This document shows, in pieces, positions 46,120 to 61,341 of a DNA stretch of 64,000 nucleotides. The notes under the pieces were generated by a model. That model was given only the letters and a program-made list of their open reading frames with translations. It made no database searches and was not told the DNA's origin. The DNA is from Toxotes chatareus (Eukaryota > Chordata > Actinopteri > Toxotidae). Positions within the stretch are counted from its first letter, which is position 1. The number at the start of each line of letters is the position of its first letter. The stretch spans positions 21,314,864-21,378,863 of the forward strand of contig CM028884.1 in the NCBI GenBank assembly GCA_016801885.1, read 5' to 3'. Both the position numbers and the translations under genes were made by a program.

Positions 46120-46793
46120 CTGCCATAGGCCAAAACAGAGGACAGAAATATATTGAGCATTTTGCATTTTAATGGCCGAGAAGTGAATCGACTATCAAGG
46201 TACACACAACAAACGTAATTCTCAGAAAGGATATTAAATTGATTCCAAAAAATGTAATACATAGACTGGGAAAATACAATCAATGAAAAAAAAATTGAGA
46301 CAGTTTTAATATTGGTTATAATTAGAAAGAAAGAAATATGCTAGTTTACATTAAAAAAGGAAAAATCTCTGTGATACATGCTCTAGAAACTTTAAAAAAG
46401 ATAAAACAAACATGACTAAAAGAGATTCCAATTGTTCCATCTCTAAAAAGGAGTGTGATACAATGTGATTTCAAACACTCATGTGGCAACAACAGTTTGA
46501 GCAGTTGCACAACCCCTTCTGTGCATGTATTCCATCAGGAGAGGAGGGGTGGACTGGTGGAGTTCTTTTTCTTTCCATTTTGCTTCTTGTCCACTTCCAC
46601 CCATATTGTGTTCATCTCTAATTCATACAAGACAGACTTTGGCTTTCGAAATTGATAGTTGGCAGAAGCGGTCACCCCCGACTGACTCCATCTGGACTCA
46701 GCAAGAAGTTTGACCGGGTGACTAGCAAACAGGCGGAAAAAAATAAGGAATGAAGGTTTGAGTGAGACTGTCTACCTCCCTCCTCTTGGTCCA

Positions 46794-46809
46794 TCTCTCT
46801 CTCTCTCTC
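46794..46809 (+). repeat. (TC)8 microsatellite
   Basis: A short uninterrupted TC tract. Confidence 0.9.
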
Positions 46810-47144
46810 CAAACCGGGAAAACTAGTTTTGTTGTATACATGTTAAAACATAGTCAGTAACAAATGAAATGCATAATTAAAAATTAACTTGAAGTCACCC
46901 GTCAATAAGTACAGGCACTTATATGCATTCCCAAGTGAATTTCACACAGCAGCGACATGAGTCAAATTTTCATTTTGGTAAAAGCTTCCACATTCACCTT
47001 GGATAACATACACTATACAGCATGGATACCAATTCACCTAGAAGGCTGTCAGATAATGTTCATGATTTGCACACAGCTTTTTACATGTGAAGCTACAGAA
47101 AGAAACCAGTTATTTTAGCATTAAGACTGGTACATGGGAGAAAC

Positions 47145-47530
47145 AGCGAGCCTAACGCTCTGTAAAAGAAACAAAATCTGCCTACCAGTACCTTCAAAGC
47201 TCATTTATTAACACTTTACATTGTATTTATTCAATTCTTACATAAGCACAGTGTAAAACCGACAAGTTGCTGTTTTACAGAGAGTTATGCGCCTGACTCT
47301 TTCTGGTCCACAAGATATAGTGTGTTAATTAGTGAACTTTAACATTGCTGATTGGCAGATTTCTTTTTTTTTTATCTTAGAACAGAGCCAAGCTAGCTGT
47401 TCCCCCTTCTTTCTTTGTGCTAGGATAAGCTAACTGGCTGTAGCTACAGGTTTACTGTGTAGACGTAAGAGCACAAGATCTTCTTGTCTACCAAGAGAGT
47501 ATTTCCTAAAATGTTGGAGAAAAAAAATCT
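47145..47530 (+). repeat. Long copy of an abundant teleost dispersed repeat
   Basis: The ordered phrases ACAAAATCTGCCTACCAGTA, AAAGCTCATTTATTAACACT, GTGTAAAACCGACAAG, TTTTACAGAGAGTTATG, GAGCCAAGCTAGCTGTTCCC, GATAAGCTAACTGGCTGTAG and TATTTCCTAAAATGTTGGAG are the backbone of a repeat I know from many fish genomes. The family name is uncertain to me. It has no coding capacity. Confidence 0.75.
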
Positions 47531-50500
47531 GCCAAGCCAAAGCAATTTGTTTGTTGCCACCAGTAACAGTACAGAATAAACTACACAAAATGTCTGAAAT
47601 GTTCAGGTGCTTGGATAAATTATATTTTTGCTTTCTCTTTCTTAGATAAACTCAGCATGGAAGATTAGTACAGCTACACTAAAAAGTTTACAGAGAGTGA
47701 GAATAAGAACACAGGTGATCTTATGCTTAAAGGATCATAACAAATAGATCCAGAGATATTATATCTTGCATCGATGAAACAGAATGAAGCCACAAACTAA
47801 GCCCTGTATTAGACAGGTGGTGTACTCATTGTGAGAATGTGTGTGTTGAAATATATTTTTGCACAAAAGAACATTGTTTATGGGTCATGACCTTCTCTGT
47901 GAAATTCTATTGCTTTCAATGGCGTCGCAGTTTTTTCTGTAAATTGTTTTGGAATGGAACCAATTTCAGCTGCTGAATTCTTCAAGGCTCTGAAAAGCAT
48001 AGACTGCAAAATATCTGTCTCATACAATTTATACCCATATATTTCAAAAACAACATCTGATTAAATGCAAAGCCCAACGCCTCTATTCTTAATCTTTGTA
48101 ATATTTCAGCTGAGTTGCCAAAGTACACAAATATGTACGTATTTTAGTTTAACTTCAGAGGTTAAGCCCTATGATATTTATACTGATTGCTCCATTTGGA
48201 AGCTACCTGCCTTGGCTAAAGTTTTTGAGCCACACTGTTGAAGCTAAGTTTTTTTTATGGGGTGCATTCAAAATTTAGATCTAGGCACAGTTCTGTGGTA
48301 GTCACTCAGCTGCAACAAAATGAAATCTCCAGAAATATCAAGAAAACACGCAATTCCACTTGTCTCATTCCTCCTTATTGCAACCCAGTTAATTAACTAG
48401 CAAAAAGTCACTGTCATGAATTACCCCAGGCCTCTATTGGTTGAAAGGATTTTTCTTTATGTACACAAGAGAAAATGTAGCTGACACTGTATCTGAGATT
48501 TTCGAACCTGCCTTTGTGGCTATGTTTTTTTTTTTTTTTTTTAAATAAGTACTTTTGTCAATAACATTATGAACTATAAAAAAGATCTCAGACTGCTGCA
48601 GAGTTTTGCATCAGACTGCAACAAATTCTCACAGTCCACTTAACATCCACGAATAGATGTGTTTAACGCCTGCTCCACCTCTCTACTTTATAACACACAG
48701 CCAGGTACCTTTCCAGCAGTGATTTAGTCTGTCACATTAATAAGCTATTTACACATTCTCCTGCTATGTTTTGTACATTTTGCAAGATGTACTGCATATT
48801 TCAAACAGTATGGGGATTAACAAATGTAATCATCTACACACCCTGTTAGCAATCATGTTTAATATATTTTTCACCTGGTTAATGTTCCGGACATAGCTTT
48901 ACACATGCGCTGAAAATCAAGTGAGGCTTCTTCGAGATAACGGTGTTCCCCAAGGTTGCATTTAAGCACCTGTTTTATAAATCATTTTCATCAGTAATTT
49001 GGAATAGAATATCTAGAGCGAGGGTCACTCAAATGTATTGAAAAGACATACTTAGTTGTGCTGTTAGAGTATGTCTCTAAATGGATTTTAATTGTGACAT
49101 TTAGTTGATTGCAGCTGACCCCTCTGATTTCACACAGAGGAAAACAAAAGCAGTCTCTTATTTCTGACTGAAATCCGTGATTTTATCCACTGAAAAGGTG
49201 AATGTTGCTAATAAAATTTTTGCAGCTATGGTTAGCTAGCTTGCTAATTTGTGACCAGGGTCAGAACACAACCCAGTAGCCTAAACCCTATCCTACCTGC
49301 CAGTCATCCTGGACTCTGAATCATGTGACAAACTGCTTCTGAAACTGTTTCACTGGATTTACATATTTTATTGGATTCATCCATCTGTACCAATTTCTTG
49401 GATTTATTTTATTGGACTTCTTATCCTGGATTTGCTACATTAGTAATGTATCTGTTATAATCCTATAGTAGAATTATAATCCCATTGCTGTACGTTGTGT
49501 TTTTTCTCACAGTTTCAACTTTATGTTCATGTTTTGCATTTGCCAGTTTTCCCATCTACGGCTCCCAATGAGACACTTTAAATTTCTCCTTCAAAGGTTT
49601 TTTTTTCCTTATTTCCTAAGGTGGATTTTTTTTTATCCTGCTTTAATAGCAAGGTTATGCTGGGTTGGGAACTGTTGCTGCTGTGAGCCTGGAAACCAGA
49701 TTGTCGATGTGATATTGGGCTAAACAAACACACTTGACTACAAATATATTGAGGTTATTCTATCTTTAAAACCATACAGTATGTAGCTCCAAGTCATCTT
49801 TAGCTCTACTGGAACTGTCTACTGTAAAGCCATTGCCACTCGTGGACGACCTGCTCTCCCTCCTGAGCCACAGCCACTCAGTTAAAGTTGACCCTCCAGT
49901 TAAATCTGAAGCCCTCGTTACTCATTTAAAGCGCATGTGGACGCCAGTAATGGCCAAAAAAGGAACACACATTTATAAGAGGACAAGCGAACACACATGT
50001 ACACACACATATACACAACCCTCATCATGTCCTAGTTACACTGGGGATTTTGGAGAGTGCATACAGTGAAGCCTCGGGTCTTAACAGGACATGAAAGGGC
50101 TTGTACCAACAGGATGCCACTGCAGGAGACTGCCCTCACATTTGATGTGGTAATCCTGTCATGGAGACACCAAAGCTGGTTAGGTTTAACACATGCTGGT
50201 GTAGCTTTGATTCATGATGGCCCACAGCACCCTGGCACTGACAACAAAATATGGGTCAGATCAGAACATGGTTGGTTATTTTACTTGAACTTTAAAATTT
50301 AACCACAGTAATGTGAAATTGATGGTTCATTCTGACAACCAAGTGTCTGCAAGGAGGAATGTTTCAGGTGAACTGGAGGCAGGAAGGACAGATAACTCAT
50401 ATATAAACATGTAAGTAAATAAATCCATTTATGAATCATTTGGGAATCAATACTTGTCTACATGAAAGTATAATGCAGTGTCTTCCATCTGTATAACATA

Positions 50501-53222
50501 TGTATGGTCCACATAAACAATGTCAAGAGTTCAGAATGAGCATAGCCCATTCTACTACACAACTATAGTGGTAAACACTTGTTCATAAATAAATGCAAAC
50601 ACACACATAAACACACGTAAGCACACACACGCACTGTGCTAAGGATGAAATTGTGAAGACAAAAATCTAACCATGAGTCTTTACATGAGCGCCCAAGGCA
50701 GTGTAGCTGACTCCAGTTCGAACAGTTACTGCTTTCACCACATCTCTGCTGCTGCAGCCGCAGGATTAGCTGCAGCTGAACCTTCAGTGTCTCTCATCGT
50801 CTCACTGCTAGCCCAGAGTGCACTGCCGTACTGCTTTAAAGAAACCTCTAAATAACTGATAGTATCAAGTACAGGTTCACCGGTAGAAGACACCGAGAAC
50901 AGTGATAGTTTTTTCTCAGTTGGACACATTATTTATCTGTTTATTTTCAGATGTAACATTATATATTGCAATAATTGCATAAAGTGACAGCCTTCTATTC
51001 TCAAAATAAATAATCGACACCAAAGCTAAAAACGATAAATTTACATAAACTCTCAGGTCTCTACAGTTATGAGAAGTAAATGAGATGATGTTTGAACTAC
51101 AACAAAGATGACAGAGCAACCAGAGTGACATTTATGAGGCTGTGTCGTCTGCTACAATGACATATGCTACACTATCTGCAAAATAGATTTGATGTAAAAG
51201 GCTTACTGTTTTTACAGGCAATGTATTTATGGCAGGACTGCAACTTGTGCTGCGGAATCTTATACAGTGTTGTTTGTTGTCAGATTTGGTGGCTACCCAG
51301 CCAGCATTATCCAAACACAATGTTTACACTCACAAATAACAAGCAAGTTTATTGCAAGATAAGGTAATTTATCTAAAAAGCTAGCTGCAGATTTTATGAT
51401 TAGCCACCGGGCAAAAGTTTCCATGCCTACTCTCACCTTTCAAGTCTAGAGAGTTTAGAGCACTGTTCGTCACTGTGCTGTATGTGGTTGCTCTACAAAG
51501 CAGCATTGAGAGGAGGGAGGATAATACTGACCTGTAATTCTTTCAGCCCACATGTGAGTGAGTGTTGTATTCAGATAATCTTAAAAATTCTGAGGATATC
51601 CTTTAAGAGTTTTCACTGGTAACAGTTTTCTGTTGAAGATATTTACTGAAAATGTGATTTGGGTGTTGATGCACCCATCTGAGCTAAAACTAAACTCAAA
51701 ATCTCCTCAAAACCTGCAGGTTCAATAGCCAAACAAACAAACAACACAACAACAAAAAAAAAAAAACAACCCCTCCTCCTCCTGCAGACTGCAGTTCTAA
51801 TCTGTACCCTCCTTTCCTTTGTGTACTATCTGAATTTAAGATTTTATTCAAACAAATCTTTATCCCAAGGTGCCTCCTCCTGGGTTTGGTGAGTCTTGGA
51901 AGTGGTGTCAAGCGGTTGTTTATTTATCAGAGCATGTAGGGCACCCTCCAGCAATGCATGTTAATGTAGGTCCAGTCATTTTAATTAGGACTTTCACAGG
52001 TCATATCCACCTGCTTCATTTCTAACTAACAGCCACACAGTTGACTCTACATAACACTGATTGAACCTTATTAAACATGGAGACCGTTTTGCAAATTGGA
52101 AAGAACTGACTTTCCTAAATCCGGCTTCTCATTATAATCTCTTTTTTGATTGTTTAGTTAAGCTTTTGTCTTGGCATATCACAAGCGTTAACATATGAAT
52201 GCTGATCAGTGTTATAACTATGTTCTCATGCATTCTGTCTTTCTTCAAACTGCTTTGTCGTCACTGTGAAGAGATGTCTACAGAGAGGAGCTAGAGCTCA
52301 CTGAAGCAAGGATTAAACATTGTGATTGGCCCCTGCTTACGTCTCTGTTAACAGTAATTCTCTGCCCAAGAACACACATGGACCATTAACAAAGCCTATC
52401 TTAATCGATTTCACAAAAACGATGTGATCCACGATGACTCACTATGTTTGAGAGGAAAGCAATAATCGCAAAACCACAGCACGCACCAGCAGCTTGTCAG
52501 TCCTGTCAAATGACAACAAGTGCTCTCAGGAAGAATAAAAAATAATAAAAAAATAATAAAAAAAGAAAATGGCAACATTTCTTAAAACAAGCAAAAATAA
52601 AAACAGCAGATGGCCAAGTGGTGAAATAAAAACATTTACATTTTCGATGAAACAAAAAACAAAAAACTACCTTTACTCCAAAGTCTATGGGCCCTAACAG
52701 ATAAAGCCCAGTGCCCTCTGATCTGAGTCTAGGCAATGGAACAGAACAGGCCTTTCAAGATAATCTCCAGGTGTGTTCAGGCTCAGGTTGATTTAAAAGC
52801 CCAGAATGGTTTAAATACTAACAACAGAATTAAAATCAATACAGATTTTGAGAGGAAGCCAGCGTCGAAAGGCCAAAATGAAGATAATATATTGGGTTTT
52901 TTTTTCAAGAGAAAGAGAACACCGGGGTGTTTTTATCTGAGAAGGAATATGGATTTTATCTACTGGGATATAATGTTTCTATTCGTGGAATCACTGATAA
53001 TCAGAGCTGATGGCCATTATGAGGTAGATGCTTTGGTGCTAACCACAGTGCTCAGGGGCTAAGTTTTCTAACTGGCTCATGCTATGACATGTCATAGACC
53101 GTCAAAGTGCATAGCTCCAGAGTGCAACCAAAAGACCTGTGTCTGTATGTGTGTGTAGTGTTATTTTTATTTTTTTTACTCTGCCACTGATTGGCTCTGA
53201 CCCTGATAGTGTTCTTTGCTGA

Positions 53223-53223
<1 letters not shown>

Positions 53224-53251
<28 letters not shown>
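53224..53251 (+). repeat. (TG)14 microsatellite
   Basis: Uninterrupted TG dinucleotides. Confidence 0.95.
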
Positions 53252-53253
<2 letters not shown>

Positions 53254-56081
53254 TTTATTGCATAGCTGGGGACAGTGCTTTTGCTGTTAGAGCATCAACG
53301 TTCCAAACTGAAATGTTAAAAAAAGCACAATGTCTCCAAGAAAAACGTCCTGGGCCGTGACAGATGTGTGGCTGGGAAAGCAGCTCCACTCCCCACAGCG
53401 TTTCAGCACCAAGCAGCAGGAAACCGAAGCAGTGAGGAGTCATAAATTATAACACCGTTTATAACACAAAATTTTGGGTGCACCTAAATTATGTGCTGGT
53501 GCACCTAAATGAAAATGTTAGGCACAGTGGTGCAACCAATGTTTAAAATCAAGTCAGAGTTCCTGACACAGTCAGATATCTAAGCACTCAGGAGTCTGCA
53601 ACTCTCATCATCACATTGAGAATATTAAATATGTTTTGCAGTTAGATTTTCAGAGGTGAAGGCGAAGGAGAGGAGAGTCCAGCCCTAATGCTGTAATGTT
53701 GTGGAAGAACCAAGAGTGTCCAAGAGCTTCAATATTGGCTCTTTTTGTTTCACACAGATGAGATCAGTTATCACTACCAGATGTCGAGTTGTACGGAGGA
53801 ATGACTGACATGGGAAATAAAAACCTCCAGCCAATGAGTTCTTTTAAGGAGGCTGGGTTTCTGGCAGGATAAGAAGGTATCAGAGGAACAGTTACACAGT
53901 CTTCTTCAACTGCTACCTCAATTTTTAATGCCAGATCAAACCAAAGTGATGTGGCATTATGGGTGGTATAAGACAGTATTATTTTAACTGATGCACATCA
54001 CAAGGATTGAGATGAAATTTGTCTCCATTAAATGTATAAGCATTTCAGTGGCTGTTAAGTCAAGGTAGGTAGTGGCCATTTTCACAAGACAAGTTCAAGA
54101 CAGCTTAACTCTCAAAACAGGCAAACAGGTTAATGCAATACTTTACTCCTTTTCCTGATCATGTCTACAGCTAATTACACAATTAGTGGATGTTCTGTAA
54201 TCATAATAATAATGTGCCACACATCTGTTAATTCCAGCAGCAGGCAGTAGGTATAGTTAGTATGCAATTCACAAACTGTCCCCATGACAACAGCTTTGCC
54301 CAATAACCTTTATGATTTTTACAGCACAGTGTGTGTCTATGGGTGCGTGAGTTTACTTGTTATGCCTGTAATTGTATTACCAATATAGTCATAAACGGAT
54401 GTGCACATAATACACCGTATTTTCTGTAGAACCTGGCCATAGGATCCTTAGACGCAGATCTTCACACATGCCGCTTCAGTGGGAGTACAAAAATAAAAAA
54501 AGTGATGAACCCATATCTTTGGAAAACAAGGGATCTAATCATCACAGTCACTTTAGATGGGTATTTTTTACAAACTATAAATACAAAGACTCACTTGTCC
54601 ATTCTCCAAATCTTTGACAAATCTAGGGGAGAGTTTATTTCAAATCTACAATTTAGTGCTGGCCTGTGCCTGATCCAGCGTGTAAAAGGTCAGCAGTTAT
54701 CAGCTGTAATCAGGCCTATGCACATGAATAGATTAGAAACATAAAACCCTCTAAAATGTGAGCAGAAAGACAGAAGAATAGAGCTGCTAGTATGGAAGAA
54801 CTCCCACATCCACTTAGAGACACCAATAAGAGGCTGAGCACCTGCATGTCAGACCTTTTAAAGGAAAATAGTGCCCTTTTACATAACCAACTGCATCTGT
54901 CAGCCTTGTCATTATGTCTCCTGTACTGGCTGAACAGACAGTTCAGTTCAAACCCATATCCTCTTCAATTTCTCATCAATATCAATATGTACACATACAC
55001 AGCACTAGGGAACTACTGAGAGGATTTCTGATTTGAAATGTTCCTATTCACCTTCGCTCCTTTCCTTCAATTGCATAAACCTGTCCTGTCCTGTAAATAA
55101 TATAATATAAATATACTGTGAAACATTGCAAATTTTATGTTGCAAAACTGTAGGCGACTAAAATAAAACTCTTTTCAGTAATGTTGAAGAAGTAGTTTAT
55201 AATTGATTAAATATAAAACCAATAACTCAGTATCTAAAAAATAAAATGTATACAGTCATAAACTTTACACTGCAAAGGAAAAAATCACTTTGAACAACAT
55301 GTTGCTCCCATAAAGTATCATATTTTTTCCTTAAAACAATTAAGTGATGCTGTGAGTGGGCTGAAGTGTTCGCACTTGTTTCCAGTGAAGTTTTACTGAA
55401 GAATTTTCTGGCAACAAATGTAATGAGACAGACCTCTCATTTAATAACACAACAATATAACCTGATTCCAAAAATCCTGAGCTGGTTACTTTACATTGGA
55501 AACAAAAAATGTGTGAAAATATACCAATGCACTGGCAAACTTTTCATTTATTTTTATGAGTTGGACAGATTTTAAACATTTTAAATTGTCACATGGATTT
55601 TTTTTTTGTGAAATGCATTACATTTAATTCATTGTGATTCTTTGTGTGAAATTCATGCATGGATGAGATAAATTTGCACAGTGTTTGCAATGTTTTTTTA
55701 AATGTCCTCACAAAATATTTTACTAAATCTAAATCTTTGAGATGCCTGCTTCTATATTCCACTATATTTTGTTCTTGCTCAAAAATAAGCAATTAGTTAG
55801 CAATAGTTTGTTTATCTGAATGGATCTGTATTTGATCTATTTACCCATGCAAAAACCATGCAATGAAAAAGCTGTTTGGAAAGTTTGGAAAAAAGCACCT
55901 GCCCCTTTAAGCATCTGCTCATTTAGAAGTCTTTACACAGGCTCAAAGGATGTTGGTGGTGAGGGACTCCAAATCTGTAAATCATTTATTATTCAGGCAG
56001 AAAATCAAAGATGGATAACATAAGGGTCAACACTGTGATAACAACTTGATTAGGTCCCAGGATGAAATACACCCAAACGAA

Positions 56082-56083
<2 letters not shown>

Positions 56084-56129
<46 letters not shown>
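56084..56129 (+). repeat. (AC)23 microsatellite
   Basis: Uninterrupted AC dinucleotides. Confidence 0.95.
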
Positions 56130-56131
<2 letters not shown>

Positions 56132-59100
56132 ACCCTATAACCAATATTTATAACATTTTTATGAGGTCATTCCACTGTTGAGACAAAAAAACTTGTTCTG
56201 TTGTTCAGGGTATCTCTTCCCTGATCCAATAGAAAACAGCAGCTATAATTTACACGCAGAATGACAACATATCAGCAACAAATCTGACAAAGAGAAAATT
56301 GAACTTGGATCACCACACGTTTGAGAATATACTGCTTGTATATATATCTTCTTGATGAATGTGATTAAAAGTGAGAGCAATGTGCAAATCTTCCAAAAAC
56401 AAATAAACATGGTTGTTCTTCATTATATCTCCACAGAAGATGCTAGCTAAACCAAAGACTCCTTTATCTTGGTCTGTAAGAGTATTGCTACTTTCTTGTT
56501 GGGCAGAACTGATTTCATGTTAATATAAAACAGTAAAATTGGACCTTAAATGATAGGGATACTGAGTTTTAGTGCAACACATCCATGTTAAACAAACCAT
56601 GACCTGACTAATGTAAGCACAGATGGAAGTTTCATACACAGCTGGTTTTGTGTCCCATCCCAAGGGTAAACACACCATTTGGGGGGAAAAAAACCTTTAT
56701 AAACAGATGCTTCTCTGTAAGGTAACATTACTAAAGCAGCTTTATAAATAAATTGGTTATAGTTTTGATAAATACAGCAAAGCATCAAAATTAATGCATG
56801 CACTAAAAACCTTAGAATTATTCAGCAGTGTTCAGCATAGGACACTGGAATCTATCCAAGAGTATACACCAATACTGAACCCTAAAGCCTTACATGCTAA
56901 AAAAAAAAAAAAAAAAACCTGTTCCACTCTTCTATAATTCATGGAATAAATGAGTTGAAATTATTTGAATGCTGGTTTCCCTTTGATTTTTCATTGAACT
57001 CTGGAGTCAGTAGTCGAATATGAGTTTTTGTGTTAGGCCATAAAATGACAGGTGAAATGTCCAGTGCATGGAACAAATTCAAATCCCTTCATCGGCACAA
57101 GAGTAATAAGACAGAATGGAAATGAAATGAATAATTTACCATGGATATGGCATGAGTATTGATTGACCTTGGGCTATTTATCAGCACAAAAACAACAGAA
57201 CTGAGCGTAATTTGTTCATCTGGATTTCTTCTTTACTCTAGTGTCCAGCCCAACCATCACAGAGTGACACCACATGAGAAACAAGAATCCAGAATCCATA
57301 CAGAATCCAAATGCACAACAGTGAGACAGAGTAGACACATGCCATAAAATGGCCATGAACCTGTTCTAGCATCAGTTTTGACGCGGTCTGAGCACATTCA
57401 ACAAAGTAAGCTTCAGTTATCTCGGCCCAAAACTTTATGGACCAAAACAGAAACATCACATAAATGGAGCAGATACTGTAGCACTGCTGGAGAGAATGGC
57501 TGTATTCACCAATCTTAAACAAAAATTAAAGTTAGCTAACCTTGATAAATATGCAAGGATAGACTGCAGGACTAAAAGTCCCCCAGTTTTTAGGTCACAG
57601 GGATACCAGCAGGAACTGCTTAATGGTATCATGGATTGAACCAGTCTCTCTCTCTGCACTGGGAGATTTAAATAAAGCGTGGCTGAGGCATATTTTGAAA
57701 AAGCAGGAAATCTCCAAAGGGAAGCAGCACAAAATGGTCAGTTCCTTGTTATGCTCATTGCGGCTGGGTTTGCTTACTTGAGACACAATGGCCCAGCATT
57801 TTGTGATTTAGTGCTTTGAATAATGCGCTGAATAGGATTTCCTTGGACATACTGTGGTTTATTTCAGCTTGCCTGCCAAGCCATATAGATGAGTTTCGCT
57901 CACAAGGCTCTGCTGTGTCAAAGCAAGGTAAACACCTTCTACCTTCAGGCAGATGTACTAACCACACTGTGTCATGGGAAACGGTAGAAGGCTAAACAAC
58001 CTGGTGATGAGCAGTGAGGCAGATTCCAGGGCATGCTGAGGCTTCCTGGCAGGGACTACTGAAAACCTGATCAGAGCGTAAAGCAGCCAGATTTGGTGGA
58101 CCGGTTTGGGCCCCAAATTTAACTGGGAAATTACACAAAAACTTAAGATAATGTGATGCTCAGACTGTGTACAGGAGTGAGTAAGAATTGTGGGGATTGA
58201 GTGAATGAATTATCTATGACAGAAGGTGTGTCCTTGTGTATCTCATGGACATAGCTGCAGGTTCAGTTTTTCTTTGAGGTCACTAGTTATGAATAATCTC
58301 AACAGGTTTATTGTTCATCATTAAATTTATGTGGAAACACAAAATCAGTTCACTCAAAGTGTAAACTACAGCAACCTGCTAACACCAACAGTTGAAATAG
58401 CCCCTGTTGCATTATCACGTCTAGGTAGTGAGTTATGTTAAACAGTGTTGCACAGGTAGATGCACACTTCACAAGTTCAGGCTTGTTTGTCTCAGGCAGA
58501 TTTCTGAAATATGATGCAAAGGTCTAATGTTTGAGATGTTAAGGTGTGAAAGGTTGACATCACTGATACTCATAACACTTGAGAGGGTGAAACTGGATAT
58601 CTGATAGAAAGTTTTTCTGGACCATCTCAGTCAGAAGCTTTTGAACAGTTTAGTTTGTCAATGTAAAATCATGCAGCACTCTTGTAGTGTAGGATTTGTT
58701 CCCAAAAGAGTAAGCAGCAAAAGCCCAGAAGAACTTGCAAAGAAACCAGGCAGACGAGCTTGAAACTACCAAACAACAAAACATCACCATGGTTTTGTAA
58801 TTTACAAACACATTTCCCTGCAGTGTGAACCCATATCCCAAAGCAGCTGTCCGCAGACTGAATATTTAATCTGGAGAGTACAGACATTTTTAGGCAATAG
58901 CGTTCAAAAGAGTAGACCATGAAGCCAAAGAGGCACGATATAAAAGTCTAACTTCACAAGATGTAAAAGAGCAAACTACCACAAATTAACAGTGAGAAAA
59001 TAAAACAGGTGGGGGAAGGTATGAATGTCATGATGAGGAAAGTGATGAAGCTGCCTTTAAACACTGAGGAGTTACAAGGTGGACACATCGATCTGTTGTG

Positions 59101-61341
59101 TCTGTCCAGGTATTAATCCTAATTCATTTTCAGAGACAGGACTCTGTTGAGCGAGCAAGGCTGATTACACATCAGTCTCTGTCAGATTTCCATCTCTTTT
59201 GACAGCCAAAATTACCTCTGGATGGACAGACTCATCGCCCTCTATTAAGCCATGGAGGTGAATATTGAGACAGTTCACACCATCCCACACTGATATGCAT
59301 CAAATGAAGATTTAGAACAGATCATAGGTTTTCCAGCTCAACTATTAATTGAACCTACACTGGACATTGCATGAATAAATCCTGAACAGCAGGTTCACGC
59401 CCTTCTGTCGCTACCAAAACAACACTGTAAAACCAACTCGTTCACAGGAAATCCCTGTCTGGTTTCTGGCAGTATGGTTGTGTGGTTGCTCCCTTTACAT
59501 ACACAGTACTACAGCAATGAAGCTGAACTGGGTCACAACATCAATCTCTGGCTCTAACTTCTCTCAGTCCAAAGCCAGGAACTTCACACTTCCATCTGAA
59601 ACCATTGGGAACGTCTTGATTTATAATAATAACAATAGTCAAAGCACACCCACAGCAGTTACTGTGCAGACAAAAATAGAGCATAAAGAGTATATAGAGC
59701 ATAAAAAAGTTAGTTAGTTGAAATTGATTGATTTAGTGGAAGGTATAGTGATACAAACTGTAGCACAATACATAGCCTGTCTTAACCACAGGTATCATAT
59801 AAGTTCTCTACTCGCACAGCCTGTACTCCTGTACTCATCCATTGTCCAGCAGCCATGGTCATTTTATTTAAAAATGTAGTCAAGTTCTGACACCACTAAG
59901 TATCTTTGTCAGCTCAATGTAGTATAGAGTTTAGAAACCTCAACAGCACTTACACGCTATGGTTGCTACTGCTGCTAAAACATTAGCTCAGCATGCCCAG
60001 TATACTGAATTAGCATGCCAGTGCCATTACCATTGGTCTGGTCTTAACATTGGTTCTTTCTTTTTTTGCCTGCTGATCTGCACAGAAATTCAAGCCATTA
60101 AAGAGAGAAAAAAAAACTGTAGAGAACAGATTTGCAGTACATGCCAGAATTTCATTAGAGCTGTAACTGGATCCATTTTATAGCATGACTCATGGATTTA
60201 ACAAATTTGGCTGTGTTACCATTGGTCATAATTGGCAGTTGTGTCTACAAGTGCACTGGGCGGAGTGATTTCTCAGTGACTGATTACTCTGGCAGGAAGA
60301 AACTTTCATATGGGAATAGTGATTTCTGCTCTAATTCAGAATCTGAAGGATGCTCATCCCTGCATTTCTGTTCATACATTCAAATTCAATGTTTCCTTAA
60401 ATCTCAACAAAACCCTTTAGTCCTCTCAGTACAGTGAGGCTAACAAATGCACACTAAAGTATACATATGTGGTGCCTATCAACAGCGGATTACTGTGATT
60501 GATTGAAGAAATAAAGCACCCTTTTTCCTTCCTGAGAAAAATGGTTGTTGCCAGATCGTTTCCTGGCCCTGGCACTCTGCTAAAACAACGTGAAATGGAG
60601 CGTGGAGAAAGGCCTGGCCACTGCTAATGACTGATTTACTTTCTTTCCAACTGCATCCCCATTTCAACTGTGCTCAACAACAAACAACCCATTAGACAGG
60701 CTCAAAATATTTAGAAATTGGTCAAATAAATCAATAATGGAATCCCCTGGGGACATCCATCACATTCTTTTTTTTCTGCAAGCATTTGTGTGATAGAGAA
60801 AATGACAGTAACATCCTGTCAGCCATGTTAGTTTAAGCTAACAGAGAACAAAGTCAGTTCTGTCAGAACTGTGTAATGAGACATCTACTCATCACTAGCA
60901 CAATAAATGAAGAGCACAATTGTTGTTGTACCCCAAGATATGGACTTCTTCTCAACTCTCCCAGAATATAAATAAGACTGCTGAACACATGGTGGAGGAT
61001 ATGCTCAAATACTATAGTGTATACTCAACATTGTTCGTTGTTGGTGCCAGCAACTTATTACGACCCAGTTATGTTTTATTGGCGACATGTAGCAGTTGTG
61101 TGACACAGGATCAGTCTTTTGAGCAAAAGCCCCAAAATGACACGTTTACATTTGTGACAAAGCCCTCCAGTGGCTGTGGTAATTATTAAGGGAGCAAAGG
61201 AGGAAGTCAGGTCATATTGTTACAGAGTAACAAAGTCCTCCTCTTTGGGAGGAGGTCAGGGTAGATGTATAGGCCAACAAAACTTTTGTGGTATTTCTGT
61301 TTTGGGTGATAGAAAATTGTAACTCAGCACTGTCTGAGAAA

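Noticed and set aside
50057..50302. An 81-codon plus-strand frame in the gpc6 intron that looks compositionally less AT-rich
   Set aside because: The translation is not recognised, and neither a poly(A) nor splice signals mark it as a retrocopy or nested gene.
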